A stretch of 64,000 bases of DNA from assembly GCF_006658505.1 (NCBI RefSeq), contig NZ_VFUZ01000019.1, forward strand, positions 60,620-124,619, in the 5' to 3' direction. Shown piece after piece: positions 14,957 through 23,592 of this stretch (within the stretch, counting starts at the first letter, position 1; each line of letters begins with the position of its first letter). This stretch comes from Mesorhizobium sp. B2-4-15 (GTDB taxonomy: Bacteria > Pseudomonadota > Alphaproteobacteria > Rhizobiales > Rhizobiaceae). The notes beneath the pieces were generated by a model. The model worked only from the letters and a program-made list of their open reading frames with translations. It was not told where the DNA came from and did not search any database. The position numbers were made by a program, and so were the translations under genes.

Positions 14957-16489
14957 CTACGCCGCCTGCGCCATCCGCTCTGAACTCATGCGATAGGAAA
15001 TCGCCTCGGCCAGATGGATGCGACCGACGGTTTCGCTGGCGTCGAGATCGGCCAATGTCCGTGCCACTTTCAGCACGCGGTGATAGGCCCGCGCGGAAAA
15101 GGCGAGTTTTTCGCTGGCATCCTTGAGCAGCGACAGGCCCGCGGCATCCGGCATGGCGATTTCCTCGATGACCGCCGGCGCGCAATGGGCGTTGGTGGTG
15201 GCGCGGGTGGCGCCGAGCCGCTCGAAGCGTTCGCGCTGCAGTGCGCGGGCCCGCGCCACGCGCAGCGCCACATCGGCACTCTTCTCCGCACGGTCCGGCC
15301 GGATCAGGTCGCTGGCCGAAACGGCCGGCACTTCGATCCTGAGATCGATGCGGTCGAGCAACGGACCGGAAATGCGCGCCTGGTAGTCGGTGCGGCAGCG
15401 TTCGCCGCGCAGGCAGCGATAGCCGGGTTCGCCGGCCATGCCGCAGCGGCACGGGTTCATCGCCGCCACCAGCTGGATGCGCGCCGGATAGGTGACGCGA
15501 TGGTTGGCGCGCGCGATCATGCAGTCGCCGGTCTCCAGCGGCTGGCGCAGCGCGTCGAGCGTCTGCGGCGTGAATTCGGGAAATTCGTCGAGGAACAGCA
15601 CGCCGTGATGCGCGAGCGACACTTCGCCGGGCCGCGCCCGCAACCCGCCGCCGACCATCGCCGCCATCGAGGCCGAATGATGCGGGGCGCGGAACGGCCG
15701 CCGGTCGGTCAGCTTGCCTTCGCCGAGTTCGCCCGCCACCGAAGCGATCATCGAGACTTCCAAAAGTTCCTTCGGCGCCAGCGGCGGCAGAATCGACGGC
15801 AGCCGCTGCGCCAGCATCGATTTGCCCGAGCCCGGCGGGCCGACCATCAAGAGATTGTGGCCGCCAGCCGCCGCCACTTCGAGCGCGCGCTTGGCCGTCT
15901 CCTGGCCCTTGATGTCGGCGAGGTCGGGCAGGTCGCGCGCCGAAGCGTGGATGCCGGCTTCGGGCCGCGACAGCACCTGCGTGCCGCGGAAATGGTTGGC
16001 GATCGCGATCAGGCTGCGCGGCGCCAATATGTCGAAATCCGCGCCGGCCCAGGCGGCTTCCGGTCCGCAGGCGAACGGGCAGATCAGGCCCTTGCCTTCG
16101 GCATTGGCGCCAATCGCCGCCGGCAAGGCGCCGGCGACGGCGGCAATCGTGCCGTCGAGCGACAATTCGCCGAGAACGACGTAGCCGGCCAGCATGTCGC
16201 CCGGAATGGCGCCGAGAGCCGCCATCAGGCCCAGCGCGATCGGCAGGTCGTAATGGCTGCCCTCCTTCGGCAGGTCGGCGGGCGCGAGATTGACCGTCAC
16301 CTTCTTCGACGGCATCGACAGGCCCGACGCATGAAGCGCCGCCTGCACCCGCTCGCGGCTTTCGGCCACCGCCTTGTCCGGCAAGCCGACGATCTGCATG
16401 CCGACCTTGCCCGGCGCGACCATCACCTGCACGTCGACCGGCACGGCCTCGATGCCCTGGAAAGCGACCGTGCGAACCCGCGCCACCAT
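14957..16489 (-). CDS. comM: YifB/ComM family Mg-chelatase-like AAA+ ATPase
   Basis: 510 residues, full family length. An N-terminal Lon-protease-like S5 fold region (residues 1-170) is followed by the AAA+ core: Walker A GPPGSGKSMLAQ, Walker B VLFLDEFPEF, then the Cys cluster NPCRCGMAGEPGYRC and GERCRTDY typical of the family. The C terminus is DASETVGRIHLAEAISYR. ComM is a hexameric helicase that promotes branch migration during natural transformation. The same 3' end recurs as two decayed fragments at 11.85 and 12.6 kb. Transcribed away from gshB's end, 184 bp downstream of the gshB stop on the same strand. Confidence 0.95.
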   Translation of the reverse strand: MVARVRTVAFQGIEAVPVDVQVMVAPGKVGMQIVGLPDKAVAESRERVQAALHASGLSMPSKKVTVNLAPADLPKEGSHYDLPIALGLMAALGAIPGDMLAGYVVLGELSLDGTIAAVAGALPAAIGANAEGKGLICPFACGPEAAWAGADFDILAPRSLIAIANHFRGTQVLSRPEAGIHASARDLPDLADIKGQETAKRALEVAAAGGHNLLMVGPPGSGKSMLAQRLPSILPPLAPKELLEVSMIASVAGELGEGKLTDRRPFRAPHHSASMAAMVGGGLRARPGEVSLAHHGVLFLDEFPEFTPQTLDALRQPLETGDCMIARANHRVTYPARIQLVAAMNPCRCGMAGEPGYRCLRGERCRTDYQARISGPLLDRIDLRIEVPAVSASDLIRPDRAEKSADVALRVARARALQRERFERLGATRATTNAHCAPAVIEEIAMPDAAGLSLLKDASEKLAFSARAYHRVLKVARTLADLDASETVGRIHLAEAISYRMSSERMAQAA

Positions 16490-16673
16490 CGTGTTGCCCC
16501 CGGATACGGGCTGGCCTCAGCCCGTGCGATCAGGCCGAAATGGCCTCTTCGGCAGACAATCACAGTTTCTTGATCAAATCAAGAACATTACAGGAACAAG
16601 CCATCGCGGAAGTTGCAACGGAATTGCAGCCGATTGCATAGACAGAACAGGGTTAATACGACATGAAAACGGC

Positions 16674-17618
16674 CTACTTGCGCCGCTTGTCCTCCACCGC
16701 GTCCCAGAACAGGCTGGCGATGTCGGCACCGCCGAAGCGCGCGACTTCGCGCACGCCGGTCGGCGAGGTCACGTTGATCTCTGTCATGTAGTCGCCGATG
16801 ACGTCGATGCCGACCAGGATGAAGCCGCGTTCCCTGAGCGACGGCCCGATGCGGGCGCAGATCTCGCGTTCGCGCGCCGTCAGCTCCGTCTTCTCGGCAC
16901 GGCCGCCGACATGCATGTTGGAACGGGAATCGTGCTCGGCCGGCACCCGGTTGATGGCGCCGACCGGCTCGCCGTCGATCAGGATGATGCGCTTGTCGCC
17001 CTTGCGGACGTCCTTGAGGTAACGCTGCACGATATAGGGCTCGCGGAAAAGCTGGCCGAACATTTCGAGCAGCGAGGCGAGGTTGCGGTCGGCTTCCAGC
17101 AGATGGAAGATGCCGGCGCCGCCATTGCCGTAAAGCGGCTTGATGATGATGTCGCCGAACTCCTTGCGGAAGGCGGCGACTTCGAGCGGATCCTTGGTGA
17201 TCAGCGTCTCCGGCATCAGGTCGGAAAACTCGGTGACGAAGATCTTTTCCGGGCTGTTGCGCACCCAGGCCGGATCATTGACCACCAATGTCTTCGGATG
17301 GATGCGCTCCAGCATATGCGTCGTGGTGATGTAGTTCATGTCGAAGGGCGGGTCCTGGCGCAGCAGGACGACGTCCATCTCGGACAGGTCGGTGCGCACC
17401 TTCTCGCCCAGCGAGTAATGATTGCCCTTCTCGTCACGCACCTGCATCTCCTCGATGCGGGCAAACACCTTGCCGTCGCGCAGCGACAGCCGGTCGGGCG
17501 TGTAGTGGAACAGCTGGTGGCCGCGCCGCTGCGCTTCCAGCGACAGCGCGAACGACGTGTCGCCGGCGATCGAGACGCTGGAGACATGGTCCATCTGGAC
17601 GGCGATTTTCAACTTCAT
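16674..17618 (-). CDS. gshB: Glutathione synthase
   Basis: 314 residues from ATG 17616-17618 with a GGGGA SD; the frame is open 126 bases further upstream but MKLKIAVQMDHV is the normal family start. ATP-grasp features are seen at KPLYGNGGAG, RYLKDVRKGDKRI and NVTSPTGVREVARFGG. It joins gamma-glutamylcysteine and glycine with ATP, the second step of glutathione synthesis, in the cytoplasm. Upstream, 17619-17793, lies a short spacer before the convergent-side AraC gene. Length matches the proteobacterial GshB (about 315). Confidence 0.96.
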   Translation of the reverse strand: MKLKIAVQMDHVSSVSIAGDTSFALSLEAQRRGHQLFHYTPDRLSLRDGKVFARIEEMQVRDEKGNHYSLGEKVRTDLSEMDVVLLRQDPPFDMNYITTTHMLERIHPKTLVVNDPAWVRNSPEKIFVTEFSDLMPETLITKDPLEVAAFRKEFGDIIIKPLYGNGGAGIFHLLEADRNLASLLEMFGQLFREPYIVQRYLKDVRKGDKRIILIDGEPVGAINRVPAEHDSRSNMHVGGRAEKTELTAREREICARIGPSLRERGFILVGIDVIGDYMTEINVTSPTGVREVARFGGADIASLFWDAVEDKRRK

Positions 17619-17793
17619 GGCGGGTCCCCAGCGCAGTCGACGAGAGCGATATAAGGGTCGCCGCGCCTTCTGCCAATCCGGCCAGCGCCTTAACGGTTGA
17701 AGACCAGCCCGGGATAGCCACCGGCGGCATGGCCGGAATGGCAAACGGCGGCCTCCGGCGCGGGATCAAAAGAAGGCGCCAGCCGGCCGCCGT

Positions 17794-18873
17794 CTAGTCC
17801 GCCACGGCGTCGGCTCCCTGTCTCCATAGGCGGGGCGTTCGGCCCACGCTGCTGCGAAACACCCGCGTCAGATGGCTTTGATCGACGAATCCACAGGCCA
17901 AGGCTACTTCGGAAATGCCGAGCCTGCTTTGGCGCAGCAACGTCTTTGCCTTCTGGATGCGCTCGTTCATCAGCCACTTGTAGGGCGGAACGCCAACGGT
18001 CTGACGAAAGGCGCGGGCGAAGTAGCTGACCGACAGACCGCAGGCCTGGGCGATGTCGACGATGGCGATGTCGCCGCTCAAATTGGCCAGCATCATCTCG
18101 CGGGCCCGCTGCATTTGCCATGGCGCCAAGCCGCCAACGAATTTGGCAGGCCCGTGACTGGGGGCGTAGGTCCTAACGAGGTGGGCATGGAAGGCCAGCG
18201 CCACTTGATCGATGAACAACTGGTCGCTCGATCCGTAGTGAGCGGCCTTCGCCTCCAGGGCGCGGCTCAGGCCATACAGGATCGGATCGTTCACGCCGCC
18301 CAGGATCGTTCGCAGACCGACAGGCGGCCGCTCACCAAGGTCGTATGCGAGATCGTGCAGGGTCCGCCTCGATATTTGCAGGCGCAGAAAGTCCACGGAT
18401 TGATGGAGATGCGCGATCGGAGATGCCTCCAGGTCCAGAAGGACCACATCGCCGGCATTGACTTCGGGATAGTTGACGTGACGACCGTCGATCCAGCCCT
18501 CCATCTTGGCTATTGGCGACAGGTAGACGATCACCGCGAACCCTGGCTCGGGTGCCACCGCGCGGGTGAGGCATGGCCCGGCCTGGAGGCGGCTGATCGC
18601 GATCGGGTCCTTCGAGATCGTCTTGGAGAAAAAGGCAGTCTGGACCGGGGCCTTATACCGAAATGCCAGGTACGATTTGAAAACCGCCAGGTCCATATTC
18701 TGGCGCGGCACTGAGGTTTCGTCCGAGGCGTTGAATAGTCCGCCGTCTTCGGCGTCGCTTTGCAATGCAGAGCCTTCGCCTGCGCTGAACATCCCGCGCA
18801 GAAACGTCTGACGCTGCCGCGCGTGCTCCGGTGACAGGTCTTCCGGGCTGAACGAACGCGAACCGAAAGTCAT
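17794..18873 (-). CDS. AraC family transcriptional regulator (paralogue A)
   Basis: 359 residues from ATG 18871-18873, with GGAG ten bases upstream. The N-terminal 240 residues form a ligand-type domain (FFSKTISKDPIAIS, AGDVVLLDLEA, LRLQISRRTLHDL). The C terminus has the double helix-turn-helix of AraC/XylS proteins (IVDIAQACGLSVSYFARAF and ISEVALACGFVDQSHLTRVF). It is clearly paralogous to the next gene (SKDP, QISRRTL/QMSQRSL, DQVALAFHAH/DHVALAFHLH). The target genes are unknown, but the nearby SDR and hydrolases are candidates. Confidence 0.88.
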   Translation of the reverse strand: MTFGSRSFSPEDLSPEHARQRQTFLRGMFSAGEGSALQSDAEDGGLFNASDETSVPRQNMDLAVFKSYLAFRYKAPVQTAFFSKTISKDPIAISRLQAGPCLTRAVAPEPGFAVIVYLSPIAKMEGWIDGRHVNYPEVNAGDVVLLDLEASPIAHLHQSVDFLRLQISRRTLHDLAYDLGERPPVGLRTILGGVNDPILYGLSRALEAKAAHYGSSDQLFIDQVALAFHAHLVRTYAPSHGPAKFVGGLAPWQMQRAREMMLANLSGDIAIVDIAQACGLSVSYFARAFRQTVGVPPYKWLMNERIQKAKTLLRQSRLGISEVALACGFVDQSHLTRVFRSSVGRTPRLWRQGADAVAD

Positions 18874-18896
18874 GGGATGCCTACTCCAGCCAAGTC

Positions 18897-19856
18897 TCAG
18901 GGCATCGCCGCCGCTTGGAAGCGCGGCAGATATTGCCTTGGGTCGTCGAGGCGCAACCGCCGCCACCGCGCAGGGCTCTTTCCTTCAAGTTGCGAGAATA
19001 TGCGCGTGAAATGGCTTTGGTCGGTGAACCCGCAGGCCACGGCGACCTCCGCTGCTGGCATTTCCATGTTCAGGAGAAGGTTCTTCGCCTGTCTGACGCG
19101 CTCCCTCATCAACCATTTGTGAGCGGGCATTTCGGCCGTGCGCCTGAAAGCCCGGGCAAAGTAATTCACGGACAGTTCGCAGGCCTCCGCCAGTTCCGCG
19201 AGTGTAACGCCTTCCGCGATCCTTGCGGACATCAACTCGGTGGCACGCCGGTATTGCCAGGGCGCCAGTCCTCCCCGCAGAGGCTTGATGCTGCGGAGTT
19301 GGCCGTAGGTCTGGGCAATGTGAAGGTGAAAGGCGAGCGCCACGTGGTCAAGGAATAGAGCGTCCTCATCGCCGAACATCTGCGTCTTCTTCAGCATGGC
19401 GGTGCCTAGCCCGAAGAGAACCGAGTCCTCCGCGCCGAAGGTGGGACGCAGTGACCCGATCGGCGGCCGACCGAACTCATCAGCGAGATCATCCAAGCTG
19501 CGCTGCGACATCTGCACCCGCAGGGTTTGCATTGGATCTCGGATCAGAACCCTTGGCGAGGTGCCGAGGTCAAAGATGCAGATTTCGCCGGCTCTCATCG
19601 CCCCCAAGGCTTCCTTGCGCCCCTCCATTCGCGCCTCCAGTCTCGGCAAGGGCGTCAGGACGATATGGACCGAAAAGGCCGCTTCGGGTTCCGGCTTTAA
19701 CGTCCATATGCCGGAAGGTTCGGGTACGGCGACATGCGTGAATATCGTTGGGTCTTTCGAGATACCCTTGGCGAAACAGCTTTTGGTGGAGGCCGCACGG
19801 AATCGACGCTGTATCAGGGCGTCGTGGTGGTCGATTTGCGTGGCCGGATCATTCAT
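18897..19856 (-). CDS. AraC family transcriptional regulator (paralogue B)
   Basis: 319 residues, ending 23 bp upstream of paralogue A. The N-terminal domain (CFAKGISKDPTIFTHV, AGEICIFDLGTS, LRVQMSQRSLDDLADEF) and the C-terminal AraC helices (LAELAEACELSVNYFARAF, AEVAVACGFTDQSHFTRIF) align along the whole length with paralogue A. A further decayed copy of its residues about 60-110 lies at 21619-21744. The gene starts 139 bp before a 40-bp palindrome shared with the divergent SDR gene's upstream region, so the palindrome could influence both directions. Confidence 0.88.
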   Translation of the reverse strand: MNDPATQIDHHDALIQRRFRAASTKSCFAKGISKDPTIFTHVAVPEPSGIWTLKPEPEAAFSVHIVLTPLPRLEARMEGRKEALGAMRAGEICIFDLGTSPRVLIRDPMQTLRVQMSQRSLDDLADEFGRPPIGSLRPTFGAEDSVLFGLGTAMLKKTQMFGDEDALFLDHVALAFHLHIAQTYGQLRSIKPLRGGLAPWQYRRATELMSARIAEGVTLAELAEACELSVNYFARAFRRTAEMPAHKWLMRERVRQAKNLLLNMEMPAAEVAVACGFTDQSHFTRIFSQLEGKSPARWRRLRLDDPRQYLPRFQAAAMP

Positions 19857-19995
19857 CGATCTTCACCATCTGAGCTAACCTTGCGCTCTGCAGCCTCCGA
19901 TTTCCAGAGGCTCTTACGAAGGGGCGGACTCCGCACGGCCAGCGAACCGTGCTCGGCCGCCGCTCGTAGACACAAGAGATATCTTATTTTCATTG

Positions 19996-20035
19996 GCGTA
20001 GGTGTTATGGACAAATTTGTCCATAACACCTACGC
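19996..20035. promoter_or_regulatory. 40-bp perfect palindrome, likely TetR-type operator
   Basis: GCGTAGGTGTTATGGACAAA is followed immediately by its exact reverse complement, with no spacer. ATTG/CAAT just outside extends the symmetry with one base offset. It lies 42 bp before the SDR start and 140 bp before the divergent AraC start. The inner GGACAAATTTGTCC resembles a TetR-family operator and a tetR gene closes the same transcription unit, so autoregulation is likely (inference). Confidence 0.7.
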
Positions 20036-20077
20036 TCAATTCCGTGTGATCAATGGAAAAGCGAGGCAAAGAAGCTG

Positions 20078-20872
20078 ATGACCACCACTGTCTTCATCAC
20101 CGGCGCGTCACGAGGTGTCGGGCGCGCTTGTGCGACAGCGTTCCTCGACGCTGGCTGGAATGTTTTCGCGACTGCTCGAGATCCCGACCAGATCGGCATA
20201 TCTCCAAGCCAAAGGCTGGCCACGGCGAAATTGGATTTGGGGGATGATTCATCGATCTCGGCGGCCGTGGAGCACGCCATCGGCCGTTTCGGATCGGTCG
20301 ACATTCTACTCAATAATGCCGGGATCGGCCTTGGCGGTCCTGTGGAAGCGGTAAGCCGTGAGGAATTCCACGGCTTGCTCGACGTAAATGTGGTCGGCGC
20401 GGCGCTTGTTACGAAAGCTCTGCTCCCGACGATGCGGCTGAAGCGGAGCGGCCTGATTATCAATGTAGGATCGCTGGCCGGAGCCATCGGCCTTCCATAT
20501 CTGGCACCTTACTGTGCAAGTAAATTCGCATTGGCAGGCTTGAGCGAGGCCATGCGGTATGAGCTTGGACCTTTCGGCATCCGGGTAAAGTTAGTCGAAT
20601 TGACTGGAAGTCGGACGCGGTTCAGGCAGCCAATTCTTCACCACGAGGCCTATGCAACGAAGGCCGCCGCGGTTGAACGGCGTCTGCAGGAAGGGCTGGC
20701 TTTAGCCACTCCTCCTGACACTGTCGCAAAGGAGATTTTGCGGATCGCGGGCTCGAGTTCCGATCGGTTGCGATATGTGGTTGGAACCGGCGGCCTTTTA
20801 GCGAGGATAAGGGGGTTCCTGCCCGATAGGATGATCCGCTCGACGTTGGCACGCGCATTCGGCTTGATCTGA
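20078..20872 (+). CDS. Short-chain dehydrogenase/reductase
   Basis: 264 residues. Classical SDR motifs are present: TGASRGVG for cofactor binding at residues 8-15, NNAG, the catalytic Ser in NVGSLAG, and YCASK with catalytic Tyr and Lys. The basic/neutral residue after the first strand favours NADP(H), but this is weak. The C terminus (GFLPDRMIRSTLARAF) resembles the longer SDRs that act on ketones or steroids-like substrates. It is followed 80 bp later by a TetR regulator in the same direction and preceded by a perfect palindrome, pointing to an inducible, substrate-responsive unit. Confidence 0.87.
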   Translation: MTTTVFITGASRGVGRACATAFLDAGWNVFATARDPDQIGISPSQRLATAKLDLGDDSSISAAVEHAIGRFGSVDILLNNAGIGLGGPVEAVSREEFHGLLDVNVVGAALVTKALLPTMRLKRSGLIINVGSLAGAIGLPYLAPYCASKFALAGLSEAMRYELGPFGIRVKLVELTGSRTRFRQPILHHEAYATKAAAVERRLQEGLALATPPDTVAKEILRIAGSSSDRLRYVVGTGGLLARIRGFLPDRMIRSTLARAFGLI

Positions 20873-20952
20873 AACCGCGAGCCTGCCTCGTCTCGACCGG
20901 GACGAGGCCGAGCCGCCCCATATTTGGATTGTGAGCCCGGAAGGAGCAAATC

Positions 20953-21549
20953 GTGGCCAGGCCCCGGCAATTCGATCATGACGCCGCATTGAACGAAGCG
21001 ATCAAAGTCTTCTGGATCAAGGGATACGCCGGTACATCAACCGATGATCTGAGAAAGGCCATGGGATTGGGCCGCCAAAGTCTCTACAACGCCTTCGGAG
21101 ATAAGCGGCAGCTCTATCTGGAAGCTCTTTCGGCCTATCTGCGACGCACCATCTCTACACATCTCGATCGCCTCAGTTCGTCTTCATCCCCCTTGGCGGG
21201 CATTCGGGCGCTGCTGCTGGGAGTAATCGCCGAGGATCAATTTGAGCGAGAGCTTGGATGCCTGGGTGTAGCATCTGCCAGCGAGTTCGGAACGCGTGAT
21301 CATGAACTCGCCCAACTGCAAAGCAAAGCAGGTGCCGCGTTGTCTACCAGACTGATCGAACGGGTAGGCGAAGGCACAGCCAGCGGAGAAATTGACCCGC
21401 AGGTGAACGCCGAGGATGGCGCGTTCTTTATTCAGATGACCATGAACGGACTGCAACTCGCCGCCCGCGCTGGCGCACCCGTGAATGTACTGCGCACCAT
21501 GGCAGATTTCGCTGTCGAGCGTTTGCAGGCGCGACTGGCAGCCGAATAG
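20953..21549 (+). CDS. TetR/AcrR family transcriptional regulator
   Basis: 198 residues, GTG start with GGAG upstream. The N-terminal HTH reads ALNEAIKVFWIKGYAGTSTDDL then GRQSLYNAFGDKRQLYLEAL, the classic TetR pattern (about residues 8-55). The C-terminal ligand domain is of the TetR_C type with QMTMNGLQLAAR near the end. It probably represses its own unit through the palindrome at 19996-20035. Downstream are the AraC remnant and the alpha/beta hydrolase pair. Confidence 0.9.
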   Translation: MARPRQFDHDAALNEAIKVFWIKGYAGTSTDDLRKAMGLGRQSLYNAFGDKRQLYLEALSAYLRRTISTHLDRLSSSSSPLAGIRALLLGVIAEDQFERELGCLGVASASEFGTRDHELAQLQSKAGAALSTRLIERVGEGTASGEIDPQVNAEDGAFFIQMTMNGLQLAARAGAPVNVLRTMADFAVERLQARLAAE

Positions 21550-21618
21550 CGGCCTGATGCGAGCAGAGAGTCCATGCAAATGGGCTAGGAAATCGCGCTC
21601 GCGCCAGAGCAGTGGACG

Positions 21619-21744
21619 GTGCTCAGGTCAAAGATGCCGATCTCACCGGCTTTCATTGCCCCCAAGGTTTCCTTGCGCCCCTCCATGCGCCTCCAATCTC
21701 GGCAGGGGGGCAGCACGATATGGGCCGAAAAGGCAAGCCTCGGG
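21619..21744 (-). pseudogene. AraC-regulator remnant
   Basis: The minus strand reads LAFSAHIVLPPC, RRMEGRKETLGAMKAGEIG and IFDLST, matching AFSVHIVLTPL, ARMEGRKEALGAMRAGEIC and IFDLGT in AraC paralogue B (DNA match to about 19565-19690). Only the central 42 residues remain and there is a small deletion at the CRDWRRMEG junction. It fills most of the 319-bp gap between tetR and the first hydrolase; nothing else is seen in that gap. Confidence 0.7.
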
Positions 21745-21868
21745 CAGATTGGGCTAAGCCCGTCCAAAACACGCCATGAATCTACCAGCGGCAGCGGGCG
21801 CCTTTGTCCATCGTCAGGACGTCGTCGAAGTTCTCGGCGCCTCGACATGGCTACAAGGAGCTACTCAC

Positions 21869-22636
21869 ATGACCACGTTATCAGTTGTCTTCCGGCGGAT
21901 TCACATTGTTGCGGCCGCCGTTTTCAGCCTCTCGATCATACCGGTGGCCGCCTCGGCGCAGTCCGCGCAAAACGTCATCCTCGTGCACGGCGCCTGGGGC
22001 GATGGAGCAAATTGGTCGAAGGTCATTCCCATCCTTGCCGCAAAGGGTTTGAACGTCACCGCGGTCCAACTACCGCTGACTTCGCTCGCTGACGATGCAG
22101 CGACGGTGAAACGCGCGATCGACCTTGTGGACGGGCCGGTCGTGCTGGCGGGACACTCCTATGGAGGTGCGGTGATCACCGAGGCCGGAAACGATCCCAA
22201 GGTTTCCGCGCTGGTCTATGTCGCCGCGTTCGCGCCCGATGCTGGTCAATCCGCGGGGTCCTTGAACGCAACCGTAGCCCCCACGCCGCTGGCGGCGGAA
22301 GCCAAACCCGACGCGGAGGGCTTCATCAAGCTGACCAAGACGGGCGTCTACGACGATTTCGCCCAGGATGTGACGCCGGCTGAAAAGCAGCTTCTCTACG
22401 TGACGGAGTCGCCAACCAGCGTGAAGTCCCTGGGAGGCAGCATCACCGACGCCGCCTGGCACAACAAGCCCTCCTGGTACATCGTGGCTTCCCATGACCG
22501 GGCGATCCAGCCGGCGCTGGAGGCGGAAATGGCCAAGGCGATCAAGGCGAAGACCACGACGGTCGAAGGCAGTCACCTGATCATGCTCTCGAAGGCCTCC
22601 GCGGTGGCTGCGGTGATCGAGCAGGCCACCCACTAA
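21869..22636 (+). CDS. Exported alpha/beta hydrolase
   Basis: 255 residues from ATG 21869, SD AAGGAG at 21855. A signal peptide (IVAAAVFSLSIIPVAASAQS) is followed by the hydrolase fold: VILVHGAWGDGANW (oxyanion loop), the nucleophile elbow GHSYGG with Ser, and the late EGSHLIMLSKA providing the His. It belongs to the plant-esterase/hydroxynitrile-lyase-like subgroup seen in proteobacteria. The next gene is a cytoplasmic paralogue. Substrate is unknown; an ester or lactone acting in the periplasm is plausible. Confidence 0.87.
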   Translation: MTTLSVVFRRIHIVAAAVFSLSIIPVAASAQSAQNVILVHGAWGDGANWSKVIPILAAKGLNVTAVQLPLTSLADDAATVKRAIDLVDGPVVLAGHSYGGAVITEAGNDPKVSALVYVAAFAPDAGQSAGSLNATVAPTPLAAEAKPDAEGFIKLTKTGVYDDFAQDVTPAEKQLLYVTESPTSVKSLGGSITDAAWHNKPSWYIVASHDRAIQPALEAEMAKAIKAKTTTVEGSHLIMLSKASAVAAVIEQATH

Positions 22637-22755
22637 TCCTCAGCTGAGCGGCATCCCGAGGCGCCCGCGGTCTCAGTACGCGGCGAACCGCGGATGCCGC
22701 TCGGCCTGACCTGCAATTGCTGCAGTCCCATCAACGCGAATGTGGAGTTTCTTCC

Positions 22756-23439
22756 ATGACTGCGAAATCTGTTATCCTGGTACACGGGGCATGGGCGGAC
22801 GGATCGAGTTGGAGCAAGGTTATTCTCGAGCTCGCAGCCGAGGGGTTGTCCGTGACGGCAATCCAGATGCCGCTTACGAGCTTCGGCGATGATGTCGCGA
22901 CCCTGCGCCGCGCCCTTGCGCTCGTCGAAGGCCCAGTCATTCTCGTGGGACATTCATACGGTGGTTCGGTCATTACCGAGGGAGGCAATGACAAGAAGGT
23001 GGCCGCGCTTGTATTCATAGCCGCCTTTGCGCCGGACAGCGACGAATCCGCCGCCTCGCTCGGGGAGACCGTGGATACCCCTCCCATGGCCGCCGAGGTT
23101 CGGCCTGACTCTTCGGGGTTCCTGAAACTGACCGAGAGCGGAATCCGCGATCACTTCGCCCGGGATCTTTCCGACAGTGAGAAGACGGTTCTGTTCGCCG
23201 CCCAGGCGCCTACCGCCGTTGCGTCCTTAACAGGAAAAATCACGGAACCCGCGTGGCAATCGCGCCCAAGCTGGTATCTGTTGGCAACCGAGGATCATGC
23301 CATCGCGCCCAAACTCCAGCACATTATGTCGAGCCGGATAATGGCCAAGGTCACGGAAGTCGCTTCGAGCCATGTGGCGATGCTGTCCCATCCCGACCTG
23401 GCCACCCGTCTCATCCTCGAGGCCGTTCGCGCGGTCTGA
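22756..23439 (+). CDS. Cytoplasmic alpha/beta hydrolase, paralogue of upstream gene
   Basis: 227 residues from ATG 22756. The same family features as the exported copy occur in the same order: VILVHGAWADGSSW, GHSYGGSVITEGGNDKK, and ASSHVAMLSHPD. No signal peptide is present. The two genes are collinear over their full mature length, indicating tandem duplication with gain or loss of export. Ser in GHSYGG and His in SSHVAM are the likely catalytic residues. Confidence 0.87.
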   Translation: MTAKSVILVHGAWADGSSWSKVILELAAEGLSVTAIQMPLTSFGDDVATLRRALALVEGPVILVGHSYGGSVITEGGNDKKVAALVFIAAFAPDSDESAASLGETVDTPPMAAEVRPDSSGFLKLTESGIRDHFARDLSDSEKTVLFAAQAPTAVASLTGKITEPAWQSRPSWYLLATEDHAIAPKLQHIMSSRIMAKVTEVASSHVAMLSHPDLATRLILEAVRAV

Positions 23440-23592
23440 ATTTCAGCCAAGCCGGCTGATTGCCCAACCGCGAGTCCGCCCTCGCACGACATGTCTGAGC
23501 CGAGGCCCGAGCTTCGCGATCCCCTGGATTGCGGGGGCAAGCTCGCCTCGGCCCGGTCCGGGGGCGGGCTCTTTGCCAATCCGGCCAGCGCC

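Noticed and set aside
14362..15126. 254-codon frame running into antisense comM
   Set aside because: It switches between weakly coding parts and ends antisense to comM; treated instead as a frameshifted small gene plus unassigned sequence.
16506..16525. ACGGGCTG/CAGCCCGT hairpin just upstream of comM
   Set aside because: Lacks a U-run in either direction and would lie in the comM leader; could be chance in GC-rich DNA.
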